Shown here piece after piece: positions 33,765 through 42,199 of a stretch of DNA of 64,000 nucleotides. A model generated the notes under the pieces. That model was not told the origin of the DNA, searched no databases, and was given only the letters and a program-made list of their open reading frames with translations. Source of the stretch: Erysipelotrichaceae bacterium OPF54 (GTDB lineage: Bacteria; Bacillota_I; Bacilli_A; Erysipelotrichales; Erysipelotrichaceae). Position 1 is the stretch's first letter. Each line of letters opens with the position of its first letter. A program made the position numbers and the translations under genes. Location: the NCBI GenBank assembly GCA_022834735.1, contig BQKD01000001.1, positions 1,651,659 to 1,715,658 of the forward strand. The letters are read 5' to 3'.

Positions 33765-35437
33765 CAATGTCATTAAGTTAGATGGATCATCGAACTTAAC
33801 GCATGATATCCTTATTAAGTTAAGCTTCAGGTCAAATGAGACCCGGAGCTTTCTTTTTTTCCGGTGCACGACGAAAAGACAATTTTTTCTTCTTAAAAAA
33901 ATTGCTATTTGTCCCATTTGTGATGTAAAATATCACTGTTTTTAAGTGGCTGTTATGCCGGTCTATGCTGGAATGCATGTACTCGCTGCGCTCTCATATT
34001 CCGTTTGTAACAGCGGTCTGGTCTGATTGGGATCAGACCTTTTTTGATCCTTTCTTCCAGCTCCCTGGCTCCGATCTTTCTTTTCAGGAACTTTTTGATG
34101 TTTGTCGTTCCTATGCTGAAATTGGCTTTATATTCGTACTTCCTCTCTTTCTTCTGTTCGATCGGCACCGCATGGATCATCAGCGCGGCCAGATTATGGA
34201 GGATCAGTGCACCATAGATTTCCTGGCGGATGAATTTTCTTTTCTTCGAATGAAAATCAAGCATCCCGATCGTGTATTTCAGCTTTCGGAATCCCACTTC
34301 TTCGTTCCACCGCAGATGATACAGCTCTTTCAGATCATCGAGAGAGAACTTCTCTGGCGGCAGGTTCGTTATCAGGCACTCGTATTCTCCTTTTTTCACC
34401 TCGATCCTGACGACCCGGAATTCAATTGGATATTCTTCGGCTCCGCCTTTTGGCATATATTCGAAATTGATATTCCATGCAAAATATTTGTACAGCTCAG
34501 GATGTTCTTTCACTTCATTGGTCTGTTTTCTTGTCAGGATCCGTTTGATCTTCTGATCAAATTCGCTATCCGGCAGCTCAAAAGTAGAAAGAATACCGTT
34601 CGATCGGATATCCTTGCAGCGGATCACAAACTTCTGGCCGTTCTCCATACAGAAAGCGAACAGCTCATAGTTTTCAAATCCCCGGTCGGCACAGATGATC
34701 GATCCGGCCGGATACCGATGATCACGGATCAGCCTTTTCAGAGCGGCACATTCGCCCGTCTTGCGGGACGAGTCGATCGAAACATCCAGGAAGAGATCGT
34801 TGAGACAATCATAGAGGGCGTTGAGATGAAGCTGGGAGAACGGACGTGCCGAGCCGGTCTGGCATAAGGTCTCTTCATCATCAGGGTCAAAAGGGATATT
34901 GACATCCGATCCATCCATGGCTAATACATGATATCCTTTAAGCAAAGAAGGAGAACGGGAAAAAGACATGAGATGAAGGATATGCAGAAAAGCTTCGGGA
35001 TCCAGCTTGCTGCGCTGCTGGCAGAAAGCAGAAGCGGTGACAGAGAATTTAGGATCATCAAAGAAGTTGGCAAGTTCGGTCGGCAAAGAAGCGGAACCCA
35101 TCTGGATGATCAACGGAATGAGGATGCGGGCAGGGAGCTTGCGGTTTCTGGAAAAGTCGGCAATGGGGTCTGACGAATAACAGGCGATATCATCGACAAC
35201 GGATTGAACAGCGGATTCGAACTGACGGCGGATAGTGCATAAGGAATTATAAGATTTCATAAAAAATACCTCCTACAATTCCTTCGGATTATGAAATTAA
35301 GCATCGAAAAAGCTTGTCAAGTGTTTTTTTGCGAAATTTCGAAGATCATCTGAACAAAAAAACTCGAAAAAAAGAAGACCCTCTATTCTCATAAGAGAGT
35401 CTTCCTGAGGCGAAAATCGCCTAACTTAATGACATTG
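33765..35437 (-). mobile_element. IS4-like insertion sequence, copy 2 (complete)
   Basis: 1673 bp with ends CAATGTCATTAAGTTAG and CTAACTTAATGACATTG, and a 10-bp target duplication CCTATGTGTC at 33755-33764 and 35438-35447. Its transposase is identical in sequence to that of copy 1 and I saw no base differences. It splits the Rgg-type regulator. As in copy 1 it carries two terminators, so it is probably polar on the downstream ABC exporter. Confidence 0.95.
33953..35260 (-). CDS. IS4-family DDE transposase (copy 2)
   Basis: 435 residues, the same protein as copy 1: first Asp in LAMDGSDV, second in ICADRGFENY, Glu in LRWNEEVGFRKL. It is intact, without frameshift, and has an AGGAGG ribosome site. 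Two identical intact copies 24 kb apart suggest an active element. Confidence 0.93.
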   Translation of the reverse strand: MKSYNSLCTIRRQFESAVQSVVDDIACYSSDPIADFSRNRKLPARILIPLIIQMGSASLPTELANFFDDPKFSVTASAFCQQRSKLDPEAFLHILHLMSFSRSPSLLKGYHVLAMDGSDVNIPFDPDDEETLCQTGSARPFSQLHLNALYDCLNDLFLDVSIDSSRKTGECAALKRLIRDHRYPAGSIICADRGFENYELFAFCMENGQKFVIRCKDIRSNGILSTFELPDSEFDQKIKRILTRKQTNEVKEHPELYKYFAWNINFEYMPKGGAEEYPIEFRVVRIEVKKGEYECLITNLPPEKFSLDDLKELYHLRWNEEVGFRKLKYTIGMLDFHSKKRKFIRQEIYGALILHNLAALMIHAVPIEQKKERKYEYKANFSIGTTNIKKFLKRKIGARELEERIKKGLIPIRPDRCYKRNMRAQRVHAFQHRPA

Positions 35438-36267
35438 CCTATGTGTCCGGCTTCTTTTTGTATGCGCAAAAACTGATTTCGGGCTTGTTCGTATTCGCCG
35501 TTTCTTGCCTGCAGGATCGTTTCAAGAAAGGCGATCTGTAAAAACTGTGTAGCGGATGCTTCTTTGAAAACGAGTTCTTTTGCACGATCGATCAACTGCC
35601 GGGCAAGACCATCATATCCCGTGATCATATACAGGTCGATCAGGCGAGAGCATGCGATATACGATGTATCATCATAGCGTATCGCTTTTTCCAAATGATA
35701 ACAGGCGATCTCAAAGTGCCGGCTTTCATAGTTTGCCACTCCGATCAGTTCCTCGTACAAGCTTTGGTGGATATCGGAAAACAGATCCTGGAGTATTTCG
35801 ATCCGCTCGATTTCCTTGAAGATCTTCTTTCGTTTTTCTTTGTTCCACATCATTTTTCGGACCGGCGTTTCGTAAACAAGACGATAAAGCTTGAGCAGTT
35901 CGAATACCGCAAAGAAATAAGAAGCATTGAGATTTTTGCGTGATAAAAAAGCATCCAGCCTTTCTAACATAGCTACGGGATCATGTACATGTAAATGGCG
36001 CAGTTCCCTAAGTTCTTCTTTCCATTGATCCCAGTCGAACCGGTCGAGAAACTGTTCATATCCGAACAGCTGTGCGATTCGATTTCTTTGTTCGCGAGCA
36101 GGAAGCAGTTCCCCGTTTTCTATGCGGCGAACGGTCGAATACGACATATGCAGATGGGATCCGACATTTTCCAGGCTCCATCCTTTTTCTTTTCTATGGA
36201 CCTGCAGAAAACGCCCGAAGATGCGATCTGTTGATTTTTGATCATATTGTTCTTTTTTCATAGCAAC

Positions 36268-36297
36268 ATTATAAGGAAACGAATTTTGTTTTTTCAA
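36268..36297 (-). promoter_or_regulatory. SigmaA promoter giving a leaderless Rgg-type transcript
   Basis: On the minus strand TTGAAA (36292-36297), 18 bases and TATAAT (36268-36273). Six bases (GTTGCT) then separate the -10 from the ATG at 36261-36259, so +1 falls on the A of the start codon. No ribosome site is seen. Confidence 0.65.
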
Positions 36298-36315
36298 TAA
36301 AATTCTTATTTTCAC

Positions 36316-36345
36316 ACAAAAAGCGCGATGATCTTCTCATCGCAC
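36316..36345 (-). terminator. Terminator of the DegV gene
   Basis: On the minus strand GCGATGA and TCATCGC form a 7-bp stem with a 5-base loop, then GCTTTTTG. It lies about 25 bases after the DegV stop. Confidence 0.7.
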
Positions 36346-36369
36346 CTGTAAAGATCGATCTGATTCTTT

Positions 36370-37251
36370 CTATTTGACGCAAATCGCACAACCGATCGCT
36401 CCCGGTCCCGTATGAGTACCGATGCTAAGAGAGAGCGGCGAATACCGTACGGTCGTTTCCGGAAACTCTTTCTGAAGCATATTAATCCATGCTTCGATTT
36501 CTTCTTGCGACAATCCGGTTCCGGCTGCGCCGACACAAAGATCGTTCCATTCATAATTGGAGAAGCGTTCTTTATAGTCTTTTTTCAGCGCGTCGATCAT
36601 GATCGTCCTGCATTTTTTCATGCTTCGCGCTTTGGAAAAGGTATCGAGTTTTTCTCCCTGGATGGTCAGGATCGGTTTGATCCCGAGCACCGAACCGATC
36701 AAAGCGACAGCAGGAGTGATGCGTCCGCCTCTTTTCAGATATTTGAGCGTATTTACAGAAATATAGATGGATGATCGCAATCCGTCTTCTTCCAGTGTTT
36801 TTTTGATAGTTTCCGGATCTATTCCCTCATCTGCCAGTTTTCTGGCTTTCAGGACCGATTCCTGCAAAGGAATGGAAATGCGGTGATCGTCGATCACGAT
36901 GACTTTCCCGTCATAGTCTTCGGCAAGCATCATGGCCGTCTGGCAGGAATTGCTCAATCCCGAAGTCATCGGAATATGAATGATGGCCTCATATCCCTGG
37001 GCGAGCAGATCATCCCACATCTTCATCACATTGCCGGGTGCTGGCTGGGATGTCGTGATCCTGCGTCCTTCTTTCTGCCATTCATAAAACTGCGTTTCGT
37101 CAATATCGACCCCTTCGTAATGGGTCTGGTCGTCGATAATGACGGGCATAGGGATCAGCTCGATGCCGTATCCTTTTGCGTCTTCACGCGTAAATCCGCT
37201 GTTTGTATCTGTTACTACTGCACAACGTATATTTTGTCCTCTTTTCTTCAA
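36370..37251 (-). CDS. DegV-family fatty-acid-binding protein
   Basis: About 290 residues. DegV (FakB) proteins carry fatty acids to the kinase FakA for phospholipid synthesis. Seen: CAVVTDTNSGFT (lipid-binding loop), TTSQPAPGNVMKMW, IPMTSGLSNSCQTAMMLAED and KYLKRGGRITPAVALIGSVLGIKPIL. The start is uncertain. TTG 37251 is used here, but it has no ribosome site. An AAAAGAGGA site lies just before an ATA codon at 37230, which would give the usual short N-terminus. It is divergent from the TetR gene, with palindromes in the gap. Confidence 0.9.
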   Translation of the reverse strand: MKKRGQNIRCAVVTDTNSGFTREDAKGYGIELIPMPVIIDDQTHYEGVDIDETQFYEWQKEGRRITTSQPAPGNVMKMWDDLLAQGYEAIIHIPMTSGLSNSCQTAMMLAEDYDGKVIVIDDHRISIPLQESVLKARKLADEGIDPETIKKTLEEDGLRSSIYISVNTLKYLKRGGRITPAVALIGSVLGIKPILTIQGEKLDTFSKARSMKKCRTIMIDALKKDYKERFSNYEWNDLCVGAAGTGLSQEEIEAWINMLQKEFPETTVRYSPLSLSIGTHTGPGAIGCAICVK

Positions 37252-37252
37252 C

Positions 37253-37267
37253 GTTACAAATTGTAAC
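37253..37267. promoter_or_regulatory. Palindromic operator near DegV start
   Basis: GTTACAAATTGTAAC is a perfect 15-bp palindrome next to the DegV start. It shares the half-site TGTAAC/GTTACA with the longer repeat at 37301-37336, as expected for one regulator binding both promoters. Confidence 0.65.
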
Positions 37268-37300
37268 AATACCAACCTTGATTTTCAACGATACCGTGGC

Positions 37301-37336
37301 ATACTGTAACAGAAAGGAATCATTTTGTTACAGTAT
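37301..37336. promoter_or_regulatory. Long inverted repeat overlapping the TetR start codon
   Basis: ATACTGTAACA (37301-37311) and TGTTACAGTAT (37326-37336) are perfect 11-bp inverted repeats around a 14-base loop. The loop holds AAAGGA and the right arm includes the AT of the TetR start codon. It may act as operator, as RNA hairpin, or both. Confidence 0.6.
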
Positions 37337-37901
37337 GGAAAATCGCAACAAACGGAATTTATTTGCCAGAGAGTGTATCGTAATGGCTTTATTGAAACTG
37401 ATCAAAGAAAAGCCGTTTTCTTCGATCACGATTTCGGAACTAACAGTCAAAGCCGGAGTATCCCGGATCACATTTTACCGCAATTACAGTTCCAAGGAAG
37501 AAGTGCTCACATCCTATATTCAAGATATTTTGTATGACTATGTTCATACCCATTCCAACGGAAAAGATCATTCGGGGATCTTTTACGATCGTGCCCATGT
37601 CGCTCATGCTTTGTGCTACTTCGATCAGTACCGCGATTTTATCGACGGTTTGATCGAATGCGGATTCGGGATCCTGTTTTTGAACGAGCTCACTTCGATC
37701 GCCCTGCAGATCTGGAATCCGGAAAAGAAACCGGCTCTGAACAATCCGCTGATCGCGTATGTTGGCATGCTGTACAATCTCTATATCGCATGGAAAGACA
37801 ATGGAAGAAAAGAGCCTCTCGATCATTTGATCGATGAAGCGTATCCTATTTGCGAAAGAGCGTTTGGATCAGATTTTGTTTCGAAGATCGGCTCAACATA
37901 G
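37335..37901 (+). CDS. TetR/AcrR-family regulator
   Basis: 188 residues, N-terminal helix-turn-helix typical of TetR (ISELTVKAGVSRITFYRNYSS about 38-58) and a C-terminal all-helical ligand domain of the TetR_C-like type (about 75-185). Start ATG 37335; the only ribosome-like site (AAAGGA) lies about 20 bases away, inside a hairpin loop. It probably represses itself and the divergent DegV gene through TGTAAC/GTTACA sites. Its 3' end overlaps the broken serine hydrolase gene by 79 bases tail to tail. Confidence 0.87.
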   Translation: MENRNKRNLFARECIVMALLKLIKEKPFSSITISELTVKAGVSRITFYRNYSSKEEVLTSYIQDILYDYVHTHSNGKDHSGIFYDRAHVAHALCYFDQYRDFIDGLIECGFGILFLNELTSIALQIWNPEKKPALNNPLIAYVGMLYNLYIAWKDNGRKEPLDHLIDEAYPICERAFGSDFVSKIGST

Positions 37902-38851
37902 TTCCTGATCAACTCGATCCTGTCTTTTGGTCTTGGGTGAAACAATGATGTGATCGCAACGACCATGTTCTTTTCGGGACTTACATAAATAATATTTCCT
38001 CCATCGCCCATTGCGGCATATCCCTTATCGTACGCACTCACCCACCACAGATAACTGTATGGCAGATCTCGCCGTTTCCATCGGCTGTGCTCCGAAGTGC
38101 TTTCCATGACCCATTTTTCGGACACAATGCGTTTTCCGTTCCAGATACCTTTGCACAAAAGCAACTGTCCGATCTTTGCCATATCCATTGGCGAAAGCGT
38201 AAGTCCCCAGCCTGCCGTGTTGATGCCTGCCGGATCGGCGACCCATCCGCTCATATCGGTCGATCTCGAAAATTCTATTTGTTCTTCCTTACTTTGAAAA
38301 ATCAGACTTTTTTCAACAGTAATGCCTAATGGGGCAAACAGATTTTCTTTTGCGAAATCCAATACCGATTGTCCGGTTGCTTTTACAAGGATCCCTGACA
38401 AAATATCGGGCCCGATCATTGGCGCATAACGGAACTTTCCGATTTTCCCTCTGCCTCCTAGCTGATCAAGCGAAAATTTAACCCAGTCCATACTTTTGAA
38501 ATATCTTATATATGGATTGAATAGATACTTGTATGGTGTAGTCATTGTCAGCATATCTTTTATCGTGATGTTCTGTATCGTTTATTCGCCGCGTTTGATC
38601 GTATATTCAGGATAGAAATCCAATACCTTCTGCTCAACACTGTTTAGACACCCTTTATCCAAAGCGATCCCAAGCAGTATAGAAACAATGCTTTTCGTTA
38701 CTGAATATACATGGAAGCGGCTCGCCTTCGTACAACCGTTGAAATAGTTTTCATAAACGCAGTTTCCATCTTTTAATACAGCTATACCAGATATATTGGA
38801 ATACTCTTTCTTAATGATATTTTCAAATTTTTCGATCTGTTCCTGCCTCAT
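37823..38851 (-). pseudogene. Class C beta-lactamase-like serine hydrolase with in-frame stop
   Basis: Start ATG 38851 (GGGAGGT upstream). The N-terminal part has the nucleophile motif SVTKSI (SxxK, about residue 55). After EYTIKRGE an in-frame TAA (38582-38584) interrupts, and the same frame continues TIQNITIKDMLTMT and onward to 37823. One A-to-T change (AAA to TAA) would explain it. The downstream part holds the Tyr motif region (KFRYAPMIGPDIL) and a C-terminal GDGGNIIYVSP. The last about 25 residues are antisense to the TetR gene, so the original stop also seems lost. Confidence 0.8.
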
Positions 38852-39120
38852 TTTTACCTCCCGATTCGTTTTATAATTCTGATATATTGTCATGCATTTC
38901 AAATCTCTATCTTGATTACATCCATTATAAGAATCTGTTTTATACCGATCGACAATATAGAAATTCTCCATGCTGCTATGTAGTATAGTCTTTGCCCTAA
39001 GAGGAGAGTCAACATGATTCCTTTGCCTTTTTGTTTTGCCGGGGATGATCGAACTTGAAAGGATTTATGTGACAGAATATCGATTTACTGAAAGGGAACA
39101 TTAAGAGTCATCTCCTATCC
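38852..39120. other. Gap without recognisable gene
   Basis: AT-rich upstream region of the serine hydrolase; no clear promoter at good spacing and no convincing coding frame. I see no further structure here. Confidence 0.4.
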
Positions 39121-39191
39121 AAAAAAAGAAGGCCTTCTCTTTTCGTGAGAAAGCCTTCCTAAAGGAAAACCTTTTAGCTGAATAGCATTCA
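39121..39191 (-). repeat. Terminator and possible relic of an IS4-like right end
   Basis: On the minus strand GAAGGCTTTCTC pairs with GAGAAGGCCTTC and is followed by TTTTTTT, a good terminator for the MATE gene that ends at 39210. The same arrangement (stem, then CCTnAAGG-AAAA-CCTTT mini-hairpin, then TAGCTGAATAGCATT) mirrors the right end of the IS copies, where the tail reads TAACTTAATGACATT (11 of 15 identical). It may be a solo IS end reused as terminator. Confidence 0.5.
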
Positions 39192-39209
39192 TATTTTTCC
39201 GGAATCTTC

Positions 39210-40577
39210 TCATAGCATTTCCGGCTCAGGAATCGTATCCGGAATCGCAGGAAACCAGCGTACGAAACGATAATATCCTAGTAGGAACAATGTGCTGATC
39301 GTCCATGTGATCGGATACACCCAGCATAACACTGCGAACTCATGATAGCGCGGAAGCACGATCATGAGAATCAGGACACGAATGATTCCCCAGCTTCCTA
39401 AATAGGCCATCATCGGAATGATGGGACGACCGGCCCCTCGAAGTATGGCTGCCAGGCAATGGGTCAGCCCAAGGATCGGATAAAACCAAAGCGTAATGTC
39501 TGCTCGCTGCAATGCAAGAGCGATCGTTTCCGGATTGGATGTGAACATGGTCATCAGGATCGGGCATCCTAAACGCAGGATCACGGCAATAAGCAATGAA
39601 ATGAAAACCATTGTGAGCAATGCGAAGCGACAGCCTTGATGGGTCCGTTTTTCATTGCCTGCCCCTACGTTTTGTCCGGTAAACGTGGCTAATGCAGCAC
39701 AAAACGCATTGATCGGTAAAAAGCCGAACCCTTCGATCGATGCGAATGCGCCCGTTGCTGCCATCGTGATGGCGCCAAATGAATTAACAAAACCCTGAAC
39801 GACTGCGTTGGCAAGCGAAACAGCACTTGATTCGATCGCGCCCGGAATTCCCATCCGGAAGATCTCGACCAGCGCATCTTTATGAAGCCGGCATTGTCTT
39901 AAACTGATTTTCTGCATTCCATTGGTATGCATCAAGAACACGAGCATTCCGATTCCGCTGATCCATTGGGCGATCACGGTCGCAATGGCAGCTCCTGCAA
40001 TACCGCACGGGATCCCGACGATCAGCAGCAGATCAAGACCTATATTGATCAATGTGGATACAAGCAGAAAATAAAGCGGAGTTCTCGAATCTCCTACTGC
40101 TTCTTCGATTCCAAGACCTGCCATATTGTAAAGAAGCTGTCCGCCCGCCAGGCTGATATAAATGGTCAAATAGGTTTGTGAAAGCGAAACGACTTCGACT
40201 GGCGTATGCATCAGCTGGATCAGAACAGGGCTCAAGAAGAGCCCGACACAGCCCATCACGATCGCAAAAAGCGCGCATAAAGCGATGGCCGTATGTTCGA
40301 CCCGGCGCATCCACTCATAGTTTTTCGCTCCGAATGCCTGCGAGATGACGACCGCAACACCCATACCGATCCCGAACAGGAACGACGTGATAAAATAGGC
40401 AAGATTCTGACAGTTGGTGATGGCGGCCAGCGCGTTTTCTCCAAGATAGCGCGACACGATCACAGTATCTACAAGAATGTAGGTTTGTGATAAAAGCGCC
40501 GAAAGCAGGACAGGAAACGCGAACCGAAGCAGCTGGGAAGCGATCGGTCCTCGCGTCATATCCATTTGTGTTTCCAT
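39210..40577 (-). CDS. MATE-family efflux transporter (second paralogue)
   Basis: 455 residues with twelve membrane segments in two repeats. N-terminal part: MTRGPIASQLLRFAFPVLLS and LVDTVIVSRYLGENALAAI; second half: VEIFRMGIPGAIESSAVSL and the conserved GQNVGAGNEKR. It belongs to the NorM/DinF-like MATE group, an Na+- or H+-driven exporter. GAGAGGG precedes ATG 40577. The upstream gap (40578-40814) holds a terminator and three 33-bp-spaced repeats that could regulate it. It ends at the terminator of 39121-39191. Confidence 0.93.
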   Translation of the reverse strand: METQMDMTRGPIASQLLRFAFPVLLSALLSQTYILVDTVIVSRYLGENALAAITNCQNLAYFITSFLFGIGMGVAVVISQAFGAKNYEWMRRVEHTAIALCALFAIVMGCVGLFLSPVLIQLMHTPVEVVSLSQTYLTIYISLAGGQLLYNMAGLGIEEAVGDSRTPLYFLLVSTLINIGLDLLLIVGIPCGIAGAAIATVIAQWISGIGMLVFLMHTNGMQKISLRQCRLHKDALVEIFRMGIPGAIESSAVSLANAVVQGFVNSFGAITMAATGAFASIEGFGFLPINAFCAALATFTGQNVGAGNEKRTHQGCRFALLTMVFISLLIAVILRLGCPILMTMFTSNPETIALALQRADITLWFYPILGLTHCLAAILRGAGRPIIPMMAYLGSWGIIRVLILMIVLPRYHEFAVLCWVYPITWTISTLFLLGYYRFVRWFPAIPDTIPEPEML

Positions 40578-40640
40578 ATCGATCCCTCTCTTCCCTCATA
40601 TGATATAACAATACGCCTTTTTCATAAGGATTGTCCATGC

Positions 40641-40676
40641 AAAAAAAGAGCCTTTTAGGCCCTAAAGAAGCTTTTT
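40641..40676 (-). terminator. Terminator between EamA and MATE genes
   Basis: On the minus strand AGCTTCTTTAGG and CCTAAAAGGCT pair with minor mismatches and are followed by TTTTTTT. It can end the EamA operon or act as attenuator for MATE. Confidence 0.65.
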
Positions 40677-40715
40677 GTAAAGAAAATCATAAAATTTGCT
40701 TTAGGTATAGATGTT

Positions 40716-40801
40716 TTACATTTTTCTAGGGGAAAATACGCTATGACTTCACACTTTTCTAAGGGAAAGTAAGTATCTCTATTACATTTTTCTAGGGGAA
40801 A
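40716..40801 (-). repeat. Three direct repeats with exact 33-bp periodicity
   Basis: TTACATTTTTCTAGGGGAAA at 40716 and 40782 is identical; the middle unit at 40749 (TCACACTTTTCTAAGGGAAA) differs at four positions. Start-to-start distance is 33 bp both times, with unrelated 13-base spacers. It lies upstream of the MATE gene and after the EamA stop. Not a CRISPR: too few, spacers too short. It may be a multi-site protein binding region. Confidence 0.75.
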
Positions 40802-40814
40802 CAGCAGCTTCTCA

Positions 40815-41678
40815 TCAGGAAATCAGCATGACCAGGGTCCCGATCACAATCAGAGCAAGTCCCAATGCTGATCGTTTGGAAAGCTTTTCATGAAAGACCA
40901 CATAGGAAAAAGCGATTGTAATGACTATGCTCAGCTTGTCGATCGGAACGACAACGCTTGCGAGACCATCCTGCAGCGCCCTGTAATAGCAAAGCCATGA
41001 AGCACCGGTCGCAAGACCCGACAGGCAGATAAAACCAAGCTCGTTTTTCGGGATCGAAGAAATCGTTGTCTGTTTATTTGTCACGAAAACCATGATCCAC
41101 GCGAACACCAGAATGACGATCGTCCGTATGGCCGTTCCCAAGTTGGAATCGATATTCGAAATCCCGACTTTTCCCAATATCGAGGTCAGGCTTGCAAACA
41201 CAGCCGACCCAAGCGCGTAGAAGATCCAGCTTTTCATGGGCGCGACTTGTCCCTGCTCCTTTTTCTTTTCGAGCATGAGCCAGGTTCCTAACCCGATCAG
41301 TACGACACCGATCCCCTTCTGTCCGTTCACTGTTTCTCCAAGAAACAGAAAGGCCAGGACGATCGTTAATACAGTGCTCGATTTATCGATCGCAACGACC
41401 CGGTTCACATCGCCCAATTGCAGTGCCCTGAAATAGCAAAGCCAGGAAGCACCAGTAGCAAGACCGGAAAGGATCAGAAACAGCAGTGTTTTTCCATCAA
41501 GGCTTATAAGCTGAACCTGAGATCCTGAAATAAAGACCATGATCCACGCGAAAGCCAGCACGACGATCGTTCGTATCGCTGTCGCGACGGTCGAATCGGT
41601 ATCTTTGATCCCGCATTTTGCCAATATGGAAGTGATCCCCGCAAAAAAAGCGGAACCAAACGCAAAAAGCAGCCACAT
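40815..41678 (-). CDS. EamA-family (DMT) transporter
   Basis: 287 residues, ten membrane segments arranged as two EamA repeats. Each repeat contains the same pattern: IKDTDSTVATAIRTIVVL in the first half, ISNIDSNLGTAIRTIVIL in the second, and ATGASWLCYFRALQLGD versus ATGASWLCYYRALQDGL. The strong internal similarity shows duplication. It exports or imports small metabolites; substrate unknown. ATG 41678 or an in-frame GTG at 41687 (overlapping the PAP2 stop) may start it. It is last in a minus-strand group with PAP2 and the broken P-type ATPase. Confidence 0.9.
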   Translation of the reverse strand: MWLLFAFGSAFFAGITSILAKCGIKDTDSTVATAIRTIVVLAFAWIMVFISGSQVQLISLDGKTLLFLILSGLATGASWLCYFRALQLGDVNRVVAIDKSSTVLTIVLAFLFLGETVNGQKGIGVVLIGLGTWLMLEKKKEQGQVAPMKSWIFYALGSAVFASLTSILGKVGISNIDSNLGTAIRTIVILVFAWIMVFVTNKQTTISSIPKNELGFICLSGLATGASWLCYYRALQDGLASVVVPIDKLSIVITIAFSYVVFHEKLSKRSALGLALIVIGTLVMLIS

Positions 41679-41683
41679 TGATC

Positions 41684-42199
41684 TCACTTCTTTCTAAATA
41701 ATCGATTGGCGGTAAAGGCACCAGCCCATCCGCACAATGCTCCAAGTACGATTCCTGCCAGCACATCGCTTGGAAAATGCACATATAAATATAAACGGGA
41801 AAATCCGATCAGAGCGGCAAGGGCCATCGCAGGGATCCATAATTTATTTCTGGAAAAACAAAGCGAAAAGGCTGCCGCAAACGAAGAAGCCGTATGTCCT
41901 GACGGAAACGAATAGCCGGAAGGATGAGCGATCAGCAGGACAGTTTCCGGGCGAAGATCACAAGGGCGGATCCTTGCCACCAGCGGCTTGAGGATCCCGT
42001 TGCAGCAGATCACTTCGATTCCAAGCGCAATGGCCATGGCTATCCCGGCTTTTCTCGTTTTCGGGATCAAAAGAAGAAGGATCGTGCATAAGATCCATAT
42101 CATCCCGCCGTTTCCTAATTGTGTGATCCAGACCATGCATCGATCCAGCCATTCGCTCCGTATATAACACTGAATGAAATCCAGAATATTATATTCCAT
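41684..42199 (-). CDS. PAP2-family membrane phosphatase
   Basis: 171 residues with about five membrane segments and the three PAP2 motifs: KPLVARIRP (KxxxxxxRP, about 75-83), PSGH (about 101) and SRLYLYVHFPSDV (about 140-150). It probably dephosphorylates undecaprenyl diphosphate or a lipid phosphate at the outer membrane face. AAAGGAGGG precedes ATG 42199. The start overlaps the P-type ATPase stop by 11 bases and the gene leads into EamA, so it belongs to the same operon as the decayed ATPase. Confidence 0.92.
   Translation of the reverse strand: MEYNILDFIQCYIRSEWLDRCMVWITQLGNGGMIWILCTILLLLIPKTRKAGIAMAIALGIEVICCNGILKPLVARIRPCDLRPETVLLIAHPSGYSFPSGHTASSFAAAFSLCFSRNKLWIPAMALAALIGFSRLYLYVHFPSDVLAGIVLGALCGWAGAFTANRLFRKK

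Larger units (their letters stand above)
33289..36261 (-). pseudogene. Rgg-type transcriptional regulator split by IS copy 2
   Basis: The N-terminal part (35438-36261) has a helix-turn-helix about residues 12-70 ([31 protein letters not shown]) and a helical repeat region. The C-terminal part (33289-33764) continues the repeats ([20 protein letters not shown]). Removing the IS and one copy of the 10-bp duplication CCTATGTGTC restores one open frame, ending at 33289. That is the layout of Rgg/GadR/MutR regulators (about 285-435 residues). The start ATG 36261 lies exactly at the predicted transcription start. The regulator is presumably inactive now. Confidence 0.85.

Noticed and set aside
40716-40801. 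CRISPR array
   Set aside because: Only three 20-bp units with 13-bp spacers and no cas genes nearby.
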